Assembly (NCBI RefSeq): GCF_004769575.1
Contig: NZ_RQGA01000011.1
Coordinates: forward strand, 136,072 to 200,071
Length of the DNA: 64,000 bases
Source: Leptospira perdikensis
GTDB taxonomy: Bacteria; Spirochaetota; Leptospiria; Leptospirales; Leptospiraceae
Direction of reading: 5' to 3'
The notes beneath the pieces are model-generated. The model did no database searches, was not told the DNA's origin, and saw nothing but the letters and a program-made list of their open reading frames with translations. A program made the position numbers and the translations under genes. Below, piece after piece: positions 8,931-18,299 of the stretch (position 1 is its first letter; every line of letters starts with the position of its first letter).

Positions 8931-9608
8931 TTAAACCAAAGCCGCTTGTTTTAAAAAGTCTTTAAAAGTATCGATGTCTTTTGTGAAAAATACTGGTTTC
9001 GGTGCTTTGGTTTCCTTCAAAAGAAACACAATTCCTTGGTTGTGAAGAACTACTTGTTCTAACTCTTCGGGAGTGTAGGTATATGTTACATTTCCTGAAT
9101 GAAACAAAAACTTTCCATTTTCTTCCCGTAAAGTACCAGATCCAATTCGTTTGAAATTCTTTAGGCCATCTTCCATGGCATCAATGTCAGACGACTCTTC
9201 GCCAAACGTAAGTTTACCGGAATAATCCAAAAACAAAGTCCCTTCAATTTGGAATCTACTTTCTTTAGGGGCTGGCGGTTCTTGTTCTAAACTTCCCTCT
9301 TTCGTGGGGAGTAGAACTTCGGATTTTTGAACCACTGAAGGTGCGGTCTCTTCCGGTAAAGAATAGGAAAGATGACGGTCATCAGAGATGGCACGTTCCT
9401 TTCGGATTCGTTCGTCCAGTTGGGGAGAAACCGAAGGAGTTTGGGGCATTCTGTATTGGCCGGGGTTTTGCGTTTTCCGCGGTTGGTAGGCTGCCGGTTT
9501 GGATTTTTGCGGGGAAAGGGCTACGTATAAGAAACATAGGACACCCACGAGAATCATAGCAAATGCAGCAAACAACATACTACCTATATTATCTTGCCAA
9601 ACGGCCAA
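8931..9608 (-). CDS. Hypothetical single-span membrane protein
   Basis: 225 residues, not recognised. One hydrophobic span around residues 10-31 is followed by a Pro/Gln/Lys-rich linker and a C-terminal globular part of about 110 residues with alternating beta-like segments. Topology suggests an inner-membrane anchor with the domain on one side. It is divergent from the PpiD/SurA-like gene (intergenic 9609-9663), so the two may share a regulatory region. Confidence 0.6.
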   Translation of the reverse strand: MAVWQDNIGSMLFAAFAMILVGVLCFLYVALSPQKSKPAAYQPRKTQNPGQYRMPQTPSVSPQLDERIRKERAISDDRHLSYSLPEETAPSVVQKSEVLLPTKEGSLEQEPPAPKESRFQIEGTLFLDYSGKLTFGEESSDIDAMEDGLKNFKRIGSGTLREENGKFLFHSGNVTYTYTPEELEQVVLHNQGIVFLLKETKAPKPVFFTKDIDTFKDFLKQAALV

Positions 9609-9663
9609 TCCCTTGATTACATTTTTTCTTTACAAGGGTTTCGGAAACGGAAACGCTTCCTTT

Positions 9664-10905
9664 ATGTTCGAAGAAGAACCCTCTACCCTCAAAGAAAAAA
9701 TCTATCGTACGATTATAGCTCTCTTTTTATTCATTTTGGTCGGAACCCTTATTATTACCTTTTTACCAGGGGACGCGGAACAAAGCCTTATGGGTGCCAT
9801 CACAGGCCAAAACTCAACAAAAGCTGGCACGATTGCGGGAAGGAGTATTCCGATTGATTACTTCAACGCTGCTAAACGTGATTGTTACTACCGTTACCAA
9901 CAATATGGCCGAGAAACAGCTCAAAATCCCGAACTCCTCAATTCTTGTGCCTATTCCACAGTTAGGGAAATCTATATAGCAAACGACATTGCAGCATCCG
10001 TTGGTTTCCAAGTCTCTGAAATCAGCATCAAACGCGAGATGTCCAAACAAGCACGTGAAGTACATAAAGAATCTGTTTCTCAAGCGGGATACGGAGAAGA
10101 AGACTCTCGTTCTCTTACAGAAATTTACCAACAAATTTACCGTTCTGCTCCAATGAATTACCGCATTGATTCGGCGACCGGGTATGCACTATTTCCTAAC
10201 TTTTTAGATCAACCTCTAGCTCCCACAGAAAACGAAGCCGAGTTAGAAGACGAAGCCAAAAGAGCAAAAATTTCTTTTCGCATCGTAGCAGTTTCTGAAG
10301 TCAATCTTCTGAATGCAGTCGAAGCCAAAATCAATATCTCTGATGCAGAACTTAACAAAGAATATGAGAAAGAAAAGAAAGACGGTTCTCTCTCCAAAGA
10401 TGCATCTGGAAATTTTGTAAGTTTCGAAACAAGAAAACCCCTCCTACTTTCTAAGATGAAATTTGATCGCAAAAGAAAGGAAGTCGAGATTTGGAAAGGT
10501 CGTATCGCCGCCAAAATTTCAGAACCAAATGCTTTAGAAGCCATCGCCACAGAAACTTTGCAGCCAATTGAGTCAGTATCCAATGTTTCGTTGTCCGACT
10601 TAAAACTAGTCACTTCCAATCGAGGCAATAGCTACCGTTTGGCGAACTCAAGTAAATTTTGGGAAACCCTCGCGAACGATCCTTTTAGCAAAAAAACGGT
10701 CGTCGGTCCTTTCTCTGACAATGACAAACAAGTTTACGTGGAATTTGGAGCCCTAACTTACGGACAAACCACAGCAAAAAAACCGACAGATCAGGCTGCA
10801 GATTTTTTGAAACAAAGGCAACTTCTTAGCTTTTTTCTTGAAATAAACCAGTCCATAGCAGCAGAATACAACGTAGAGAAAAAAGGCCTTCTCTCTTTAG
10901 AATAA
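9664..10905 (+). CDS. Membrane-anchored PpiD/SurA-like protein
   Basis: 413 residues from the ATG at 9664, whose product starts MFEEEPSTLKEKIYRTI and then gives one membrane span (about residues 17-36). This start avoids running into the divergent gene. The layout, a short cytoplasmic tail, one span, then a long helical, charged periplasmic region with a SurA_N-like helical segment, resembles PpiD/SurA periplasmic chaperones. I do not see a clear parvulin-type isomerase core, so it may be a chaperone-only relative. The CheX-like gene starts on the base after its stop codon. Confidence 0.6.
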   Translation: MFEEEPSTLKEKIYRTIIALFLFILVGTLIITFLPGDAEQSLMGAITGQNSTKAGTIAGRSIPIDYFNAAKRDCYYRYQQYGRETAQNPELLNSCAYSTVREIYIANDIAASVGFQVSEISIKREMSKQAREVHKESVSQAGYGEEDSRSLTEIYQQIYRSAPMNYRIDSATGYALFPNFLDQPLAPTENEAELEDEAKRAKISFRIVAVSEVNLLNAVEAKINISDAELNKEYEKEKKDGSLSKDASGNFVSFETRKPLLLSKMKFDRKRKEVEIWKGRIAAKISEPNALEAIATETLQPIESVSNVSLSDLKLVTSNRGNSYRLANSSKFWETLANDPFSKKTVVGPFSDNDKQVYVEFGALTYGQTTAKKPTDQAADFLKQRQLLSFFLEINQSIAAEYNVEKKGLLSLE

Positions 10906-11370
10906 ATGCAAATTAAAGCCGACTTCATCAACCCGTTCCTGGAAGCAGCCACCATCGTATTTCGTGATGTGTTACAACAGGATCTCCTCCGAGGTAAAAT
11001 CGGAATCAAGGAATCCCCAGCTCCAAGCCACGAAATTGCAATTATCATTGGAGTTGTGGGTTCATTCAGTGGTGAAGTCGTTTATAGCATGAATCTAGAT
11101 GCGGCGTACAAAGTGTCCCGCAAACTAGTGCCAGGCCTTTCCGATGAGGATGTAAAAAACGAATATAAAGACATTCTAGGTGAGATTGCCAACATGACTA
11201 CAGGTAATGCGATGAACATTTTTACCTCAGCAGGCCAATCTGTAGAAATCACAACACCTAACATTCAAGAAACAAACAACACTTCTGTTCGGTTTAACAA
11301 AAAACCAACACTCTCCATCAACTTATATTCTAAGTTTGGACGGATCGAAGTGAATGTTGCGATTGCTTAA
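10906..11370 (+). CDS. CheX-like chemotaxis phosphatase domain protein
   Basis: 154 residues. The segment DILGEIANMTTGNAMNIF around residues 89-106 matches the CheC/CheX/FliY catalytic helix (E-x2-N), where Glu and Asn promote CheY-P hydrolysis. Fold and length fit CheX, which acts as a dimer. It abuts the upstream gene with no gap, so it is probably co-transcribed, an unusual partner for a chemotaxis protein. A stand-alone CheX-domain protein acting in another phosphorelay is possible. Confidence 0.75.
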   Translation: MQIKADFINPFLEAATIVFRDVLQQDLLRGKIGIKESPAPSHEIAIIIGVVGSFSGEVVYSMNLDAAYKVSRKLVPGLSDEDVKNEYKDILGEIANMTTGNAMNIFTSAGQSVEITTPNIQETNNTSVRFNKKPTLSINLYSKFGRIEVNVAIA

Positions 11371-11379
11371 ATTTTAATT

Positions 11380-12363
11380 TTAAATCGATGAACCTAAAAC
11401 CCGCAGTCTTTCGCGGGTTTCTTTTCTAAAATCATAACCAGGAACTGGTGTTTTTCCTTCCACTCCGTTCATGTAGAGTTGGTAGTATTTTAAAGAACGT
11501 TCCAAATCTCTTTCCTCCCAACTACTCTCATAAACCTTTCCTAAATAATAATGTGCCGGAAGAAACTCTGCTGATTCTTTAAAATTCTTCAAAACATTCA
11601 CCAATTGGTGGGCTGCCGAACGAAATTCCTTTTTACGAATGAGAAGAGTGGCCATCGCATAATGTGACCTAGGAGTCAGTTCAGGATGTTTGGGAAACTC
11701 AGTGACTAATTTAAGATATTCTTTATAAGCTTTCTCTTCAGAATCTGGATTTCCAATTCGGTCAAGTGATCGTGCCAATTCAAACTGAGTTTTGATTTTT
11801 AGATCCGGGTCTTCTTGTTTTTCCACAAGACCACTGGATTCTTTATCTTTTCCATCCAAACCAAAAAGGTTTGTATTTTCCACTCGAGAAAATTTTGCTG
11901 CGTCACCTTCTTTACCATAAGAATCAGCAAACTCCGATTCAGCGGACTTTTTTTGATCTCTCGTTAAATAAGCCTTTCCCTTTTGAAAAGAAGCCTGCGA
12001 AGGATCGACCACTTCCTTCTTTTTTTTCTTTTTATCAGCTGGTTTTGTCTTTGTTATAGATGGAAGTTGGTTCCCTACTACTGCGACGTTTGATCCTGAC
12101 TCTGCATTATTTGGATTGGAAACAGAAGTGAGTGTTTTAGAATTAATAACAGATTCCGAACTAAGATTAGAGGAAGTGTTTGGTTGATGACTTGTTTGAT
12201 TCTCTTTTTTTTCATTCCCAGAGTTTTGATTCCAGATTTCAGGAAAAGGCAAAAACAATTCCGTGGTTTGTGCATGAACTGCGGAAACATTGCTAATCAA
12301 AATCAATAAAAAAAACAAAGATAATCGCAATACGAGCTCCAAACAAAAATACAAAATTTTCAT
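11380..12363 (-). CDS. Secreted TPR-repeat protein (YbgF/BamD-like layout)
   Basis: 327 residues. A signal peptide (about 1-31, ending VSAVHAQ) is followed by a low-complexity Ser/Asn/Lys-rich linker and a C-terminal helical region (about 185-320) with TPR-like repeats such as ARSLDRIGNPDSEEKAYKEY and AHYYLGKVYESSWEERDL. Predicted periplasmic scaffold. It overlaps the upstream gene by 4 bp and is third in a minus-strand operon headed by an OmpA-family protein, which points to an envelope role. Its function is otherwise unknown. Confidence 0.7.
   Translation of the reverse strand: MKILYFCLELVLRLSLFFLLILISNVSAVHAQTTELFLPFPEIWNQNSGNEKKENQTSHQPNTSSNLSSESVINSKTLTSVSNPNNAESGSNVAVVGNQLPSITKTKPADKKKKKKEVVDPSQASFQKGKAYLTRDQKKSAESEFADSYGKEGDAAKFSRVENTNLFGLDGKDKESSGLVEKQEDPDLKIKTQFELARSLDRIGNPDSEEKAYKEYLKLVTEFPKHPELTPRSHYAMATLLIRKKEFRSAAHQLVNVLKNFKESAEFLPAHYYLGKVYESSWEERDLERSLKYYQLYMNGVEGKTPVPGYDFRKETRERLRVLGSSI
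11397..11425 (+). terminator. Intrinsic terminator after the CheX-like gene
   Basis: Perfect 8-bp stem AAACCCGC (11397-11404) / GCGGGTTT (11413-11420) with an 8-nt loop, followed by CTTTT. It lies 26 bp past the CheX-like stop and falls inside the last codons of the converging TPR gene, so the same bases encode the ETRERLRV end of that protein. Confidence 0.7.
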
Positions 12364-13082
12364 CGTAAATTTTTTGGAATTCGTTCCAAACTTCTGGGTT
12401 TTCCAAAACCTTCACTCGGCTCTGGTGGTTTAGGCAATTTTAAAGTTTCTAAATTCTTTTCTTCGTTTTTTGCCTTCACTTTTTTTTCTAACTCAGACAC
12501 ACGATCAAGCATCCTTTGCATACGAAGGTCTGAATCCGATACCGATTTTGATTCCTCTTTTGGTTGTATAGGTTGAACATCGATGGGAGCTGGAATGAGA
12601 CCATCACCTGACGGAGTGTAGATGGGAGGGACGGATGTATCTTCTGCCTTACGATTTCTAAAATCATATTCCTTACCCAAAAATTCTTGTTCTTCCGGAA
12701 TGGTATCGTGTGAGTATCCATTCGATTCACGTTCGCTAATAAAATCAAATTGCATCCGACGATTGGATTCGTATTTCAAATCTTCAGGATCAGACATTCT
12801 GACATCTCTACGTTTTCTGTTATAATCCCTTTCAATCTCCGTAAGAAATAGACTTCGTGTGTCCTGGGCAAGTTGCATCCCTTGGGGTTTGGCATTTTCC
12901 CAGCCATTGGTCCAACCCACGTAAATCGCCATGATGAGAAAAAATACAAAGAGAGAGATTGCAATTTTTTTGAGTAAGTCTTGGACTTGGGATGGGATTT
13001 TATCCACCAGTCCATCGACAGCACCCATCATCTTTTGGGTGTCTACATTCACTTTGGGTATGTTGATGTTTTTGATGTCCAT
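12360..13082 (-). CDS. Hypothetical single-span membrane protein with coiled-coil tail
   Basis: 240 residues, not recognised. A short N-terminal region is followed by one span near residues 40-60 (KIAISLFVFFLIMAIYVGW), a long charged hydrophilic stretch and a C-terminal coiled-coil segment (MLDRVSELEKKVKAKNEE). It lies 3 bp after the OmpA-family gene and overlaps the TPR gene by 4 bp, so all three are translated together. It could link the inner membrane to the OmpA/TPR envelope proteins; that is inference from context. Confidence 0.6.
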   Translation of the reverse strand: MDIKNINIPKVNVDTQKMMGAVDGLVDKIPSQVQDLLKKIAISLFVFFLIMAIYVGWTNGWENAKPQGMQLAQDTRSLFLTEIERDYNRKRRDVRMSDPEDLKYESNRRMQFDFISERESNGYSHDTIPEEQEFLGKEYDFRNRKAEDTSVPPIYTPSGDGLIPAPIDVQPIQPKEESKSVSDSDLRMQRMLDRVSELEKKVKAKNEEKNLETLKLPKPPEPSEGFGKPRSLERIPKNLR

Positions 13083-13085
13083 GAA

Positions 13086-14942
13086 TTACTCTTCCGAAAT
13101 TTTAAAGACGACCCTTCGGTTTGCCCCGCGACCTTCTTCGGTCTGATTGTCTGCAATGGGTGCTGAAGAACCATGACCAAACACCGCAATTCTTAACTCT
13201 TCTATCTTATGTTTAGACTTCAAATAATTAGCAACCGAATTTGCTCTTTCCAGGGACAACTTTTGGTTGGCAGATTTTGTCCCTACATTGTCCGTATGGC
13301 CCTCAATCAGAATTTTCAAATTGGACGATTTTCGGAGGATTCCTGCCAATCTGTCTAGTTCCGGTTCCGATTCTTTAGTAAGCTCGGCAGATCGGAAGGC
13401 AAAAAACAAATTGTTCATCACAATTTGATTTCCTTTTTTTAATTTGGGAAGAACAAGGAGAACTGTTTTTTCTCTATCTTCTTTTTCTTTTCCCACCAAA
13501 TTTAGGTTTTGTGATACAGGAAGGTATCCTTCCTTCTCTCCATAGAACCCGTAGTTTTCATCATAAGGGAGGATGATACTAAACTCACCTGTCCCTGGAT
13601 CACTTACAGTGGAACCGATGGATTTTTTTCTGGTTAAAGATTCATACAACACATGAGCCGAAAGAGGTTTTCCTTCTTCATCAACCACTTTTCCTTTGAT
13701 CACAACGACTGGTTCTGGTTGGAAGTGATGAGGGATGGCAGCCATATACAATTCTCCTTCTCGAGAAACGTAGGCCCAATTTCCAACGGCAGGAATGCTA
13801 AAAAAATTAACACCTCTTAGGTTAGAAGACAATTCTTGTGGTTCTGACCAAGAAGTCCAAGAATCATTTTGTCTTCTAGTAATAAAAATTGAAATCCCTT
13901 CTTTTCTTCCGGACGAGGAGAAGTATAAGGTTTTGTCATCGGGAGCAAGGAAAGGTGCCATTTCTTCTTCACCCGTATTCAAAGTGTTTCCTAAATTAAT
14001 TCCTTCTTCAAATACACCAGATTCATTTTGTAAACTGACATATAAATCCAACTTACCAAAATTTTTCTTTTGTTGTGCCGAATAAAGCAAAGTTCGCCCA
14101 CTAGAAGCAAGGGCAGAGCCACCAAATACTTGTTGGTTGGGATTGTCTGCCTTTCTATACCAATTGTAAAAACTTGGAAAATTGATCGGTGCTGGCATAG
14201 ACCAACCCGACTCCGTTTTATGTGTTTTGTACAAAGGGGCGCGGTTTTGAATTTTATCAGTTCGATCCTTATATTCTGTTTCTAACTTAGTTAAAACGAT
14301 ATGAAACTCTTTGGGGTTTTGTGCTTCCCTAGATGCAATTTGAGATTTATACATCATCTCTCGTTTTAAGTTGTCCAACATCTCTTCTTCGCCAAAATTA
14401 CCGAAAACAAAAAGTTCATTCCCACCAGGAAGAGCTGAAATCACAGCAGAAGGAAATTTATTGTTTAGCGGGGTGGGGAGTTGTTCCCCTTGCATCCAAA
14501 ATCCGTATTGGTCTCGTTTGGCGGCCCAAATTTTTTGTGTGGATCTCCCCCCTTCACGAACAAGTGCTGTCCAAAATAATATTTTCCCATCGGGAGTACA
14601 CTGCGGGTTAAATGAAAATTGGCCGCCTGTCACATAACGAGGTATTTTTTTTAAAGTCCAATCCGGTGTTTTGCCAGATTCAAATGGCTCTACTTCATAT
14701 CGAATTGGATTACATGTCTCAGATAACACATCGCATAACATCCGTACCTTTTTTCCGGCCAAATAAGCCAACTCTTCTTGTAAAGCACCAGTACTAATGC
14801 GAAAAACTTGTTTGTCTGTACGGAGGAGATGGCCCGTATTCAAAAGATCCCCTTCCAAAACCTGGATTCCATTTTTTACACTTTGCGAACTCGTGAGTCC
14901 GTTCCCGAAAAAGAGGAGAATGATGATGAGAATCCGTGCCAT
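13086..14942 (-). CDS. OmpA-family protein with PD40/WD40-like repeats
   Basis: 618 residues. A signal peptide (about 1-20) precedes a beta-propeller-like region with PD40-type motifs such as APFLAPDDKTLYFSSSGR (about 330-350) and a carboxypeptidase-regulatory-like segment (GKVVDEEGKPLSA). The C-terminal OmpA domain (about 505-616) contains ILIEGHTDNVGTKSANQKLS and RGANRRV, the peptidoglycan-binding signature. It likely tethers the outer membrane or periplasmic complexes to the wall. First gene of the three-gene minus-strand operon, divergent from the ABC-F gene. Confidence 0.85.
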   Translation of the reverse strand: MARILIIILLFFGNGLTSSQSVKNGIQVLEGDLLNTGHLLRTDKQVFRISTGALQEELAYLAGKKVRMLCDVLSETCNPIRYEVEPFESGKTPDWTLKKIPRYVTGGQFSFNPQCTPDGKILFWTALVREGGRSTQKIWAAKRDQYGFWMQGEQLPTPLNNKFPSAVISALPGGNELFVFGNFGEEEMLDNLKREMMYKSQIASREAQNPKEFHIVLTKLETEYKDRTDKIQNRAPLYKTHKTESGWSMPAPINFPSFYNWYRKADNPNQQVFGGSALASSGRTLLYSAQQKKNFGKLDLYVSLQNESGVFEEGINLGNTLNTGEEEMAPFLAPDDKTLYFSSSGRKEGISIFITRRQNDSWTSWSEPQELSSNLRGVNFFSIPAVGNWAYVSREGELYMAAIPHHFQPEPVVVIKGKVVDEEGKPLSAHVLYESLTRKKSIGSTVSDPGTGEFSIILPYDENYGFYGEKEGYLPVSQNLNLVGKEKEDREKTVLLVLPKLKKGNQIVMNNLFFAFRSAELTKESEPELDRLAGILRKSSNLKILIEGHTDNVGTKSANQKLSLERANSVANYLKSKHKIEELRIAVFGHGSSAPIADNQTEEGRGANRRVVFKISEE

Positions 14943-14992
14943 ACCATACGAAATGTCGGTTGAAACCTCCGATTCCCTTAGAAAATTGACTT

Positions 14993-16633
14993 ATGATCCA
15001 AGCTAGCGGCATTACAGTCTCCTTCGGGAAAAAACCTCTTTTCGAAAACGTCTCCATTAAATTCAAACCGGAATGCCGTTACGGTCTGATCGGAGCCAAT
15101 GGTTCCGGAAAATCGACCTTTATGAAGGTTTTAGCGGGTATTTTGCAGCCCACAGCCGGTTCTGTGGCTGTAGACAAGGATATGAAGGTCGGATACCTCA
15201 AACAGGACCATTACGAGTATGAAAATGAGACCGTTCTCGGTACGGTTCTACGGGGAAATCCTGAACTTTGGAACGTCATGTCCGAAAGGGATGCCATCTA
15301 TTCCAAAGAAGAAATGACGGATGAGGACGGAATGCGAATCTCCGAGATCGAGGAAGTATTTGCTGATATGGGTGGGTATGAAGCCGAATCCGTAGCAGGA
15401 GAACTCCTGGAAGGTCTAGGAATCCCGACCTCAGCCCACAACCGCCCATTGAATTTTCTTACGGGTGGATTCAAACTCCGTGTGCTCCTAGCCCAAGTTT
15501 TATTTTTAAAACCAGATGTCCTACTTCTCGATGAACCAACCAACCACTTGGATATCAAAACCATCCATTGGTTAGAAGAACTTCTCATCAATTACGAAGG
15601 TGTGGTCATTGTGATTTCCCACGACCGTCACTTTATCAACTCCGTTTCTACTCATATTGCAGATTTAGATTACAATACCATCCGTATGTTCCCTGGAAAC
15701 TACGATGACTTTATGATTGCGGCAGAACAAACTCGTGAGCAGTTAATGAGTGATAGCAAACGAGCAAAAGAAAAAATTGCCGACTTACAAGAGTTTGTTT
15801 CTAGATTTTCTGCCAACGCAAGTAAATCCAAACAGGCCACTTCTCGTCAAAAGATGATCGAAAAAATCAAAGGAGAAATGGTGGATGTAAAACCTTCCTC
15901 GAGAGTGGCACCTTACATTCGTTTCAAGGCAAAACGAACCCTCGGAAAAGATGTATTCGAAGCTGTAAACATTTCCAAGTCTTATGATGGAAAACCAGTT
16001 ATTAAAGAATTTAGTACTTCCATCACCAAAGGGGAAAAGGTTGGAATCGTAGGAACCAACGGCGTTGGTAAAACAACCCTTCTTAAGATGTTACTAAAAA
16101 AACTAGATCCTGATTCCGGGCAGGTGAAATGGGGAGATTCTGTTGAAACTTCTTTTTTTCCACAAGACCACCGTGAGGCGATGGAACCAGATGCGGACAC
16201 ACTAGTAGAATGGTTATTACGTAACTCTCCACAAGGGACCGAAGTACAAGAAATTCGTGCCATCCTCGGTCGAATGCTTTTCTCTGGGGATATGGCAAAC
16301 AAATCCACGACGGTTCTTTCCGGTGGGGAAAAATCACGGATGATCATTGGAAAGATGATCCTTGCTTGTGACAATGTCATCGCACTGGACGAACCAACCA
16401 ACCACTTGGATTTAGAAACCATTGAAGCTTTAAACTATGCATTGTCGTTGTTTGAAGGAACTGTGATTCTTGTTTCCCACGATAGAGAATTTATTTCCTC
16501 TCTTTGTACAAGAATTATCGAAGTGACTCCCGAAGGAATCAAAGACTTCAAAGGAAACTACGAAGAATTTTTGGACAGGGAAGGAAACGACTTTTACAAA
16601 CGACTCACTGGTGGAGCAATACTCGCCACTTAA
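14993..16633 (+). CDS. ABC-F family ATPase (YbiT-like)
   Basis: 546 residues with two ABC domains and no membrane span. First Walker A GANGSGKS at 34-41, degenerate signature LTGGFKLRVLLAQ at 156-168, Walker B LLLDEPTNHLD; second Walker A GTNGVGKT at 354-361, signature LSGGEKSR, Walker B IALDEPTNHLD. A charged interdomain linker lies at about 240-300. ABC-F proteins act on ribosomes at the tRNA exit site. The KLRVLLAQ block points to the YbiT-like subgroup. Its last 4 bases overlap the converging gene. Confidence 0.88.
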   Translation: MIQASGITVSFGKKPLFENVSIKFKPECRYGLIGANGSGKSTFMKVLAGILQPTAGSVAVDKDMKVGYLKQDHYEYENETVLGTVLRGNPELWNVMSERDAIYSKEEMTDEDGMRISEIEEVFADMGGYEAESVAGELLEGLGIPTSAHNRPLNFLTGGFKLRVLLAQVLFLKPDVLLLDEPTNHLDIKTIHWLEELLINYEGVVIVISHDRHFINSVSTHIADLDYNTIRMFPGNYDDFMIAAEQTREQLMSDSKRAKEKIADLQEFVSRFSANASKSKQATSRQKMIEKIKGEMVDVKPSSRVAPYIRFKAKRTLGKDVFEAVNISKSYDGKPVIKEFSTSITKGEKVGIVGTNGVGKTTLLKMLLKKLDPDSGQVKWGDSVETSFFPQDHREAMEPDADTLVEWLLRNSPQGTEVQEIRAILGRMLFSGDMANKSTTVLSGGEKSRMIIGKMILACDNVIALDEPTNHLDLETIEALNYALSLFEGTVILVSHDREFISSLCTRIIEVTPEGIKDFKGNYEEFLDREGNDFYKRLTGGAILAT

Positions 16634-17655
16634 AATTGCATTTGCAGGGAAAGGTTGATCGATTGGATCTCCTTCCCTGCCATTAGTTCTGTGTTAAAAC
16701 TAAAGTTTCCCTGACCCAATTTAAATCCCAAACTACCATATCCGAATCCTGACCTATGATTGTGCCTTGAATTCAAACGAATTCCAATAGCACTCGGAAC
16801 AGAACTAAAATCGTCAGGATTTTCCATTGTAGAAATAGCGGCAAACCGACTTACTTGAACTGCAGTATAACCATGATTATATACAACACCTAATCCAGGT
16901 ACGATAGATAAAAATCCAATCGTATAATTATATTTTAGATCCAATGAAGCTGATGTGATTCTTGATTGATAAAACAGATCATTTTGACCGATCCAACGCC
17001 GTTTGTCCCCATCAATTCTAAACTGAGTGGGCCTTCTATCATAAGCACTGAGATAAATATCTTGGTTGGTTTGAAAAATTCCGAGTCCAAACGATACACC
17101 TGATTCTATAGGAAAATATCGTAATACAGCTCCGTAATTAAATACCCTTCCATTCACTTCTGTATTTCGAATCTTTACGAAAGGAATGTTGGCCTCGCCA
17201 AATTCATAAGGAAAAAAATGCGTTGTGAGATTCCATTGTTTGGCATAGGGACTACGAATCCACTCCCCTAAATTTACAGTAAAACTAAGTGAAGGTGAAG
17301 CAGCCACACCAGCTTTGGGCAGGGTCCTGAGTTCCGAATTCTCATAATAAAAATCGCGAGCTTTAGCTTGTCCCTGGGAAACCGTATAACCAAGGCCCAA
17401 CCGATACCGGCCCACATTCGATCCGCCGGATTGGTTAGAATTTAAGTTTTGTAAGACGGCATTATCTCCCATAGACCGAAGGAACCGGTTTGTATAAATT
17501 CGATCAAAGGTCGGTTCTGCAAAGTTTCCGAGAATTTGGTATTCAGCAGGGATACTAGAACATTCTCCACCCAAACAAAGAACTTGGGCATCGATGGCAG
17601 ATCCAATCATTGGAATCCATAAAAAAAAGAATAAAATGAGGGGAATCAATCTCAT
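16630..17655 (-). CDS. Hypothetical secreted protein, probable outer-membrane beta-barrel
   Basis: 341 residues, not recognised. The N-terminal signal peptide (MRLIPLILFFFLWIPMIGSA) is followed by many short alternating amphipathic strands rich in aromatic and Gly residues, and the protein ends NLSLQMQF with the C-terminal Phe typical of outer-membrane barrels. That pattern supports an outer-membrane beta-barrel. It overlaps the ABC-F gene by 4 bp tail to tail. Its function is unknown. Confidence 0.6.
   Translation of the reverse strand: MRLIPLILFFFLWIPMIGSAIDAQVLCLGGECSSIPAEYQILGNFAEPTFDRIYTNRFLRSMGDNAVLQNLNSNQSGGSNVGRYRLGLGYTVSQGQAKARDFYYENSELRTLPKAGVAASPSLSFTVNLGEWIRSPYAKQWNLTTHFFPYEFGEANIPFVKIRNTEVNGRVFNYGAVLRYFPIESGVSFGLGIFQTNQDIYLSAYDRRPTQFRIDGDKRRWIGQNDLFYQSRITSASLDLKYNYTIGFLSIVPGLGVVYNHGYTAVQVSRFAAISTMENPDDFSSVPSAIGIRLNSRHNHRSGFGYGSLGFKLGQGNFSFNTELMAGKEIQSINLSLQMQF
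16644..16680. terminator. Bulged hairpin at the ABC-F / barrel-protein convergence
   Basis: GCAGGGAAAGG (16644-16654) pairs with CCTTCCCTGC (16671-16680), ten base pairs with one bulged A and a 16-nt loop, just past the ABC-F stop and inside the 3' coding end of the opposite gene. No T-run follows, so it is at most a weak or factor-assisted terminator. Confidence 0.35.
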
Positions 17656-17702
17656 CGAAGTTATAAAAATCTATTAGATTTAAATTTAGAATCTAACTTT
17701 TG

Positions 17703-18299
17703 TTATTTCTGATTTTGTAACCAGGTCAAAAAAAGATCCATTGCTTTTTTACGGTGAGATACTGTATTTTTTTCAGATTCTGGTACTTTCGAAAATGGTT
17801 TTCCAAAGGGTGGGTAAATAAAAATAGGATCATACCCAAAGCCAAATTTACCTTCTTCATCGTAATTCTCTGCAATTTGTCCGTCCACCCTTCCCTCAAA
17901 GGATACGGCAACGTTCGCATCCACAAAACTGACGACACAACTGTAATAAGCCCTACGGTCAGCACTACCACCTAACTTTTGCAACAACAAATAAGCACGT
18001 TCTTTATCAGTGAGCCCTGGCCCTCCAAAACGAGCCGAATACACTCCGGGTTCGCCACCGAGGGCAGAAACAGAAATTCCCGAATCGTCCGCAAAAGACG
18101 GAAGACCGGTCAATCGATAGAGTTCTTTTGATTTAATAAAGGAATTTCCGGTGAAAGTGGTTTCCGTTTCTTCAGGCGAAAAAGAAATTCCTAAGTCTTT
18201 AGGAAGTTTCACCTCGTATCCAAATGGTGAAAGTAACATCTGCATTTCCTTCCATTTGTGTTCACTTCCGGAAGCAAATGCTAAAGTCTTCTTTGTCAG
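17703..18299 (-). CDS. rdgB: XTP/dITP pyrophosphatase (RdgB/HAM1), probable CTG start
   Basis: House-cleaning nucleotidase that hydrolyses ITP, dITP and XTP. Visible motifs: FADDSGISVSALGGEPGVYSARFGG and GFGYDPIFIYP with a final SHRKKAM. The first in-frame ATG (18245) would remove the essential N-terminal nucleotide-binding segment, which is encoded upstream as TLAFASGSEHKWKEMQ. The only suitable start is CTG at 18297-18299, whose last two bases are shared with the stop codon of the upstream STAS gene (CTGA). A GAGGAAG ribosome-binding sequence sits about 7 bases upstream. This gives 198 residues, the usual RdgB length. TGN of the family is SGS here. Confidence 0.85.
   Translation of the reverse strand: MTKKTLAFASGSEHKWKEMQMLLSPFGYEVKLPKDLGISFSPEETETTFTGNSFIKSKELYRLTGLPSFADDSGISVSALGGEPGVYSARFGGPGLTDKERAYLLLQKLGGSADRRAYYSCVVSFVDANVAVSFEGRVDGQIAENYDEEGKFGFGYDPIFIYPPFGKPFSKVPESEKNTVSHRKKAMDLFLTWLQNQK

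Noticed and set aside
9499..9663. Upstream extension of the PpiD/SurA-like gene
   Set aside because: The extension would overlap the divergent gene start and adds residues without a sensible signal or domain; ATG 9664 gives a standard short tail plus span.
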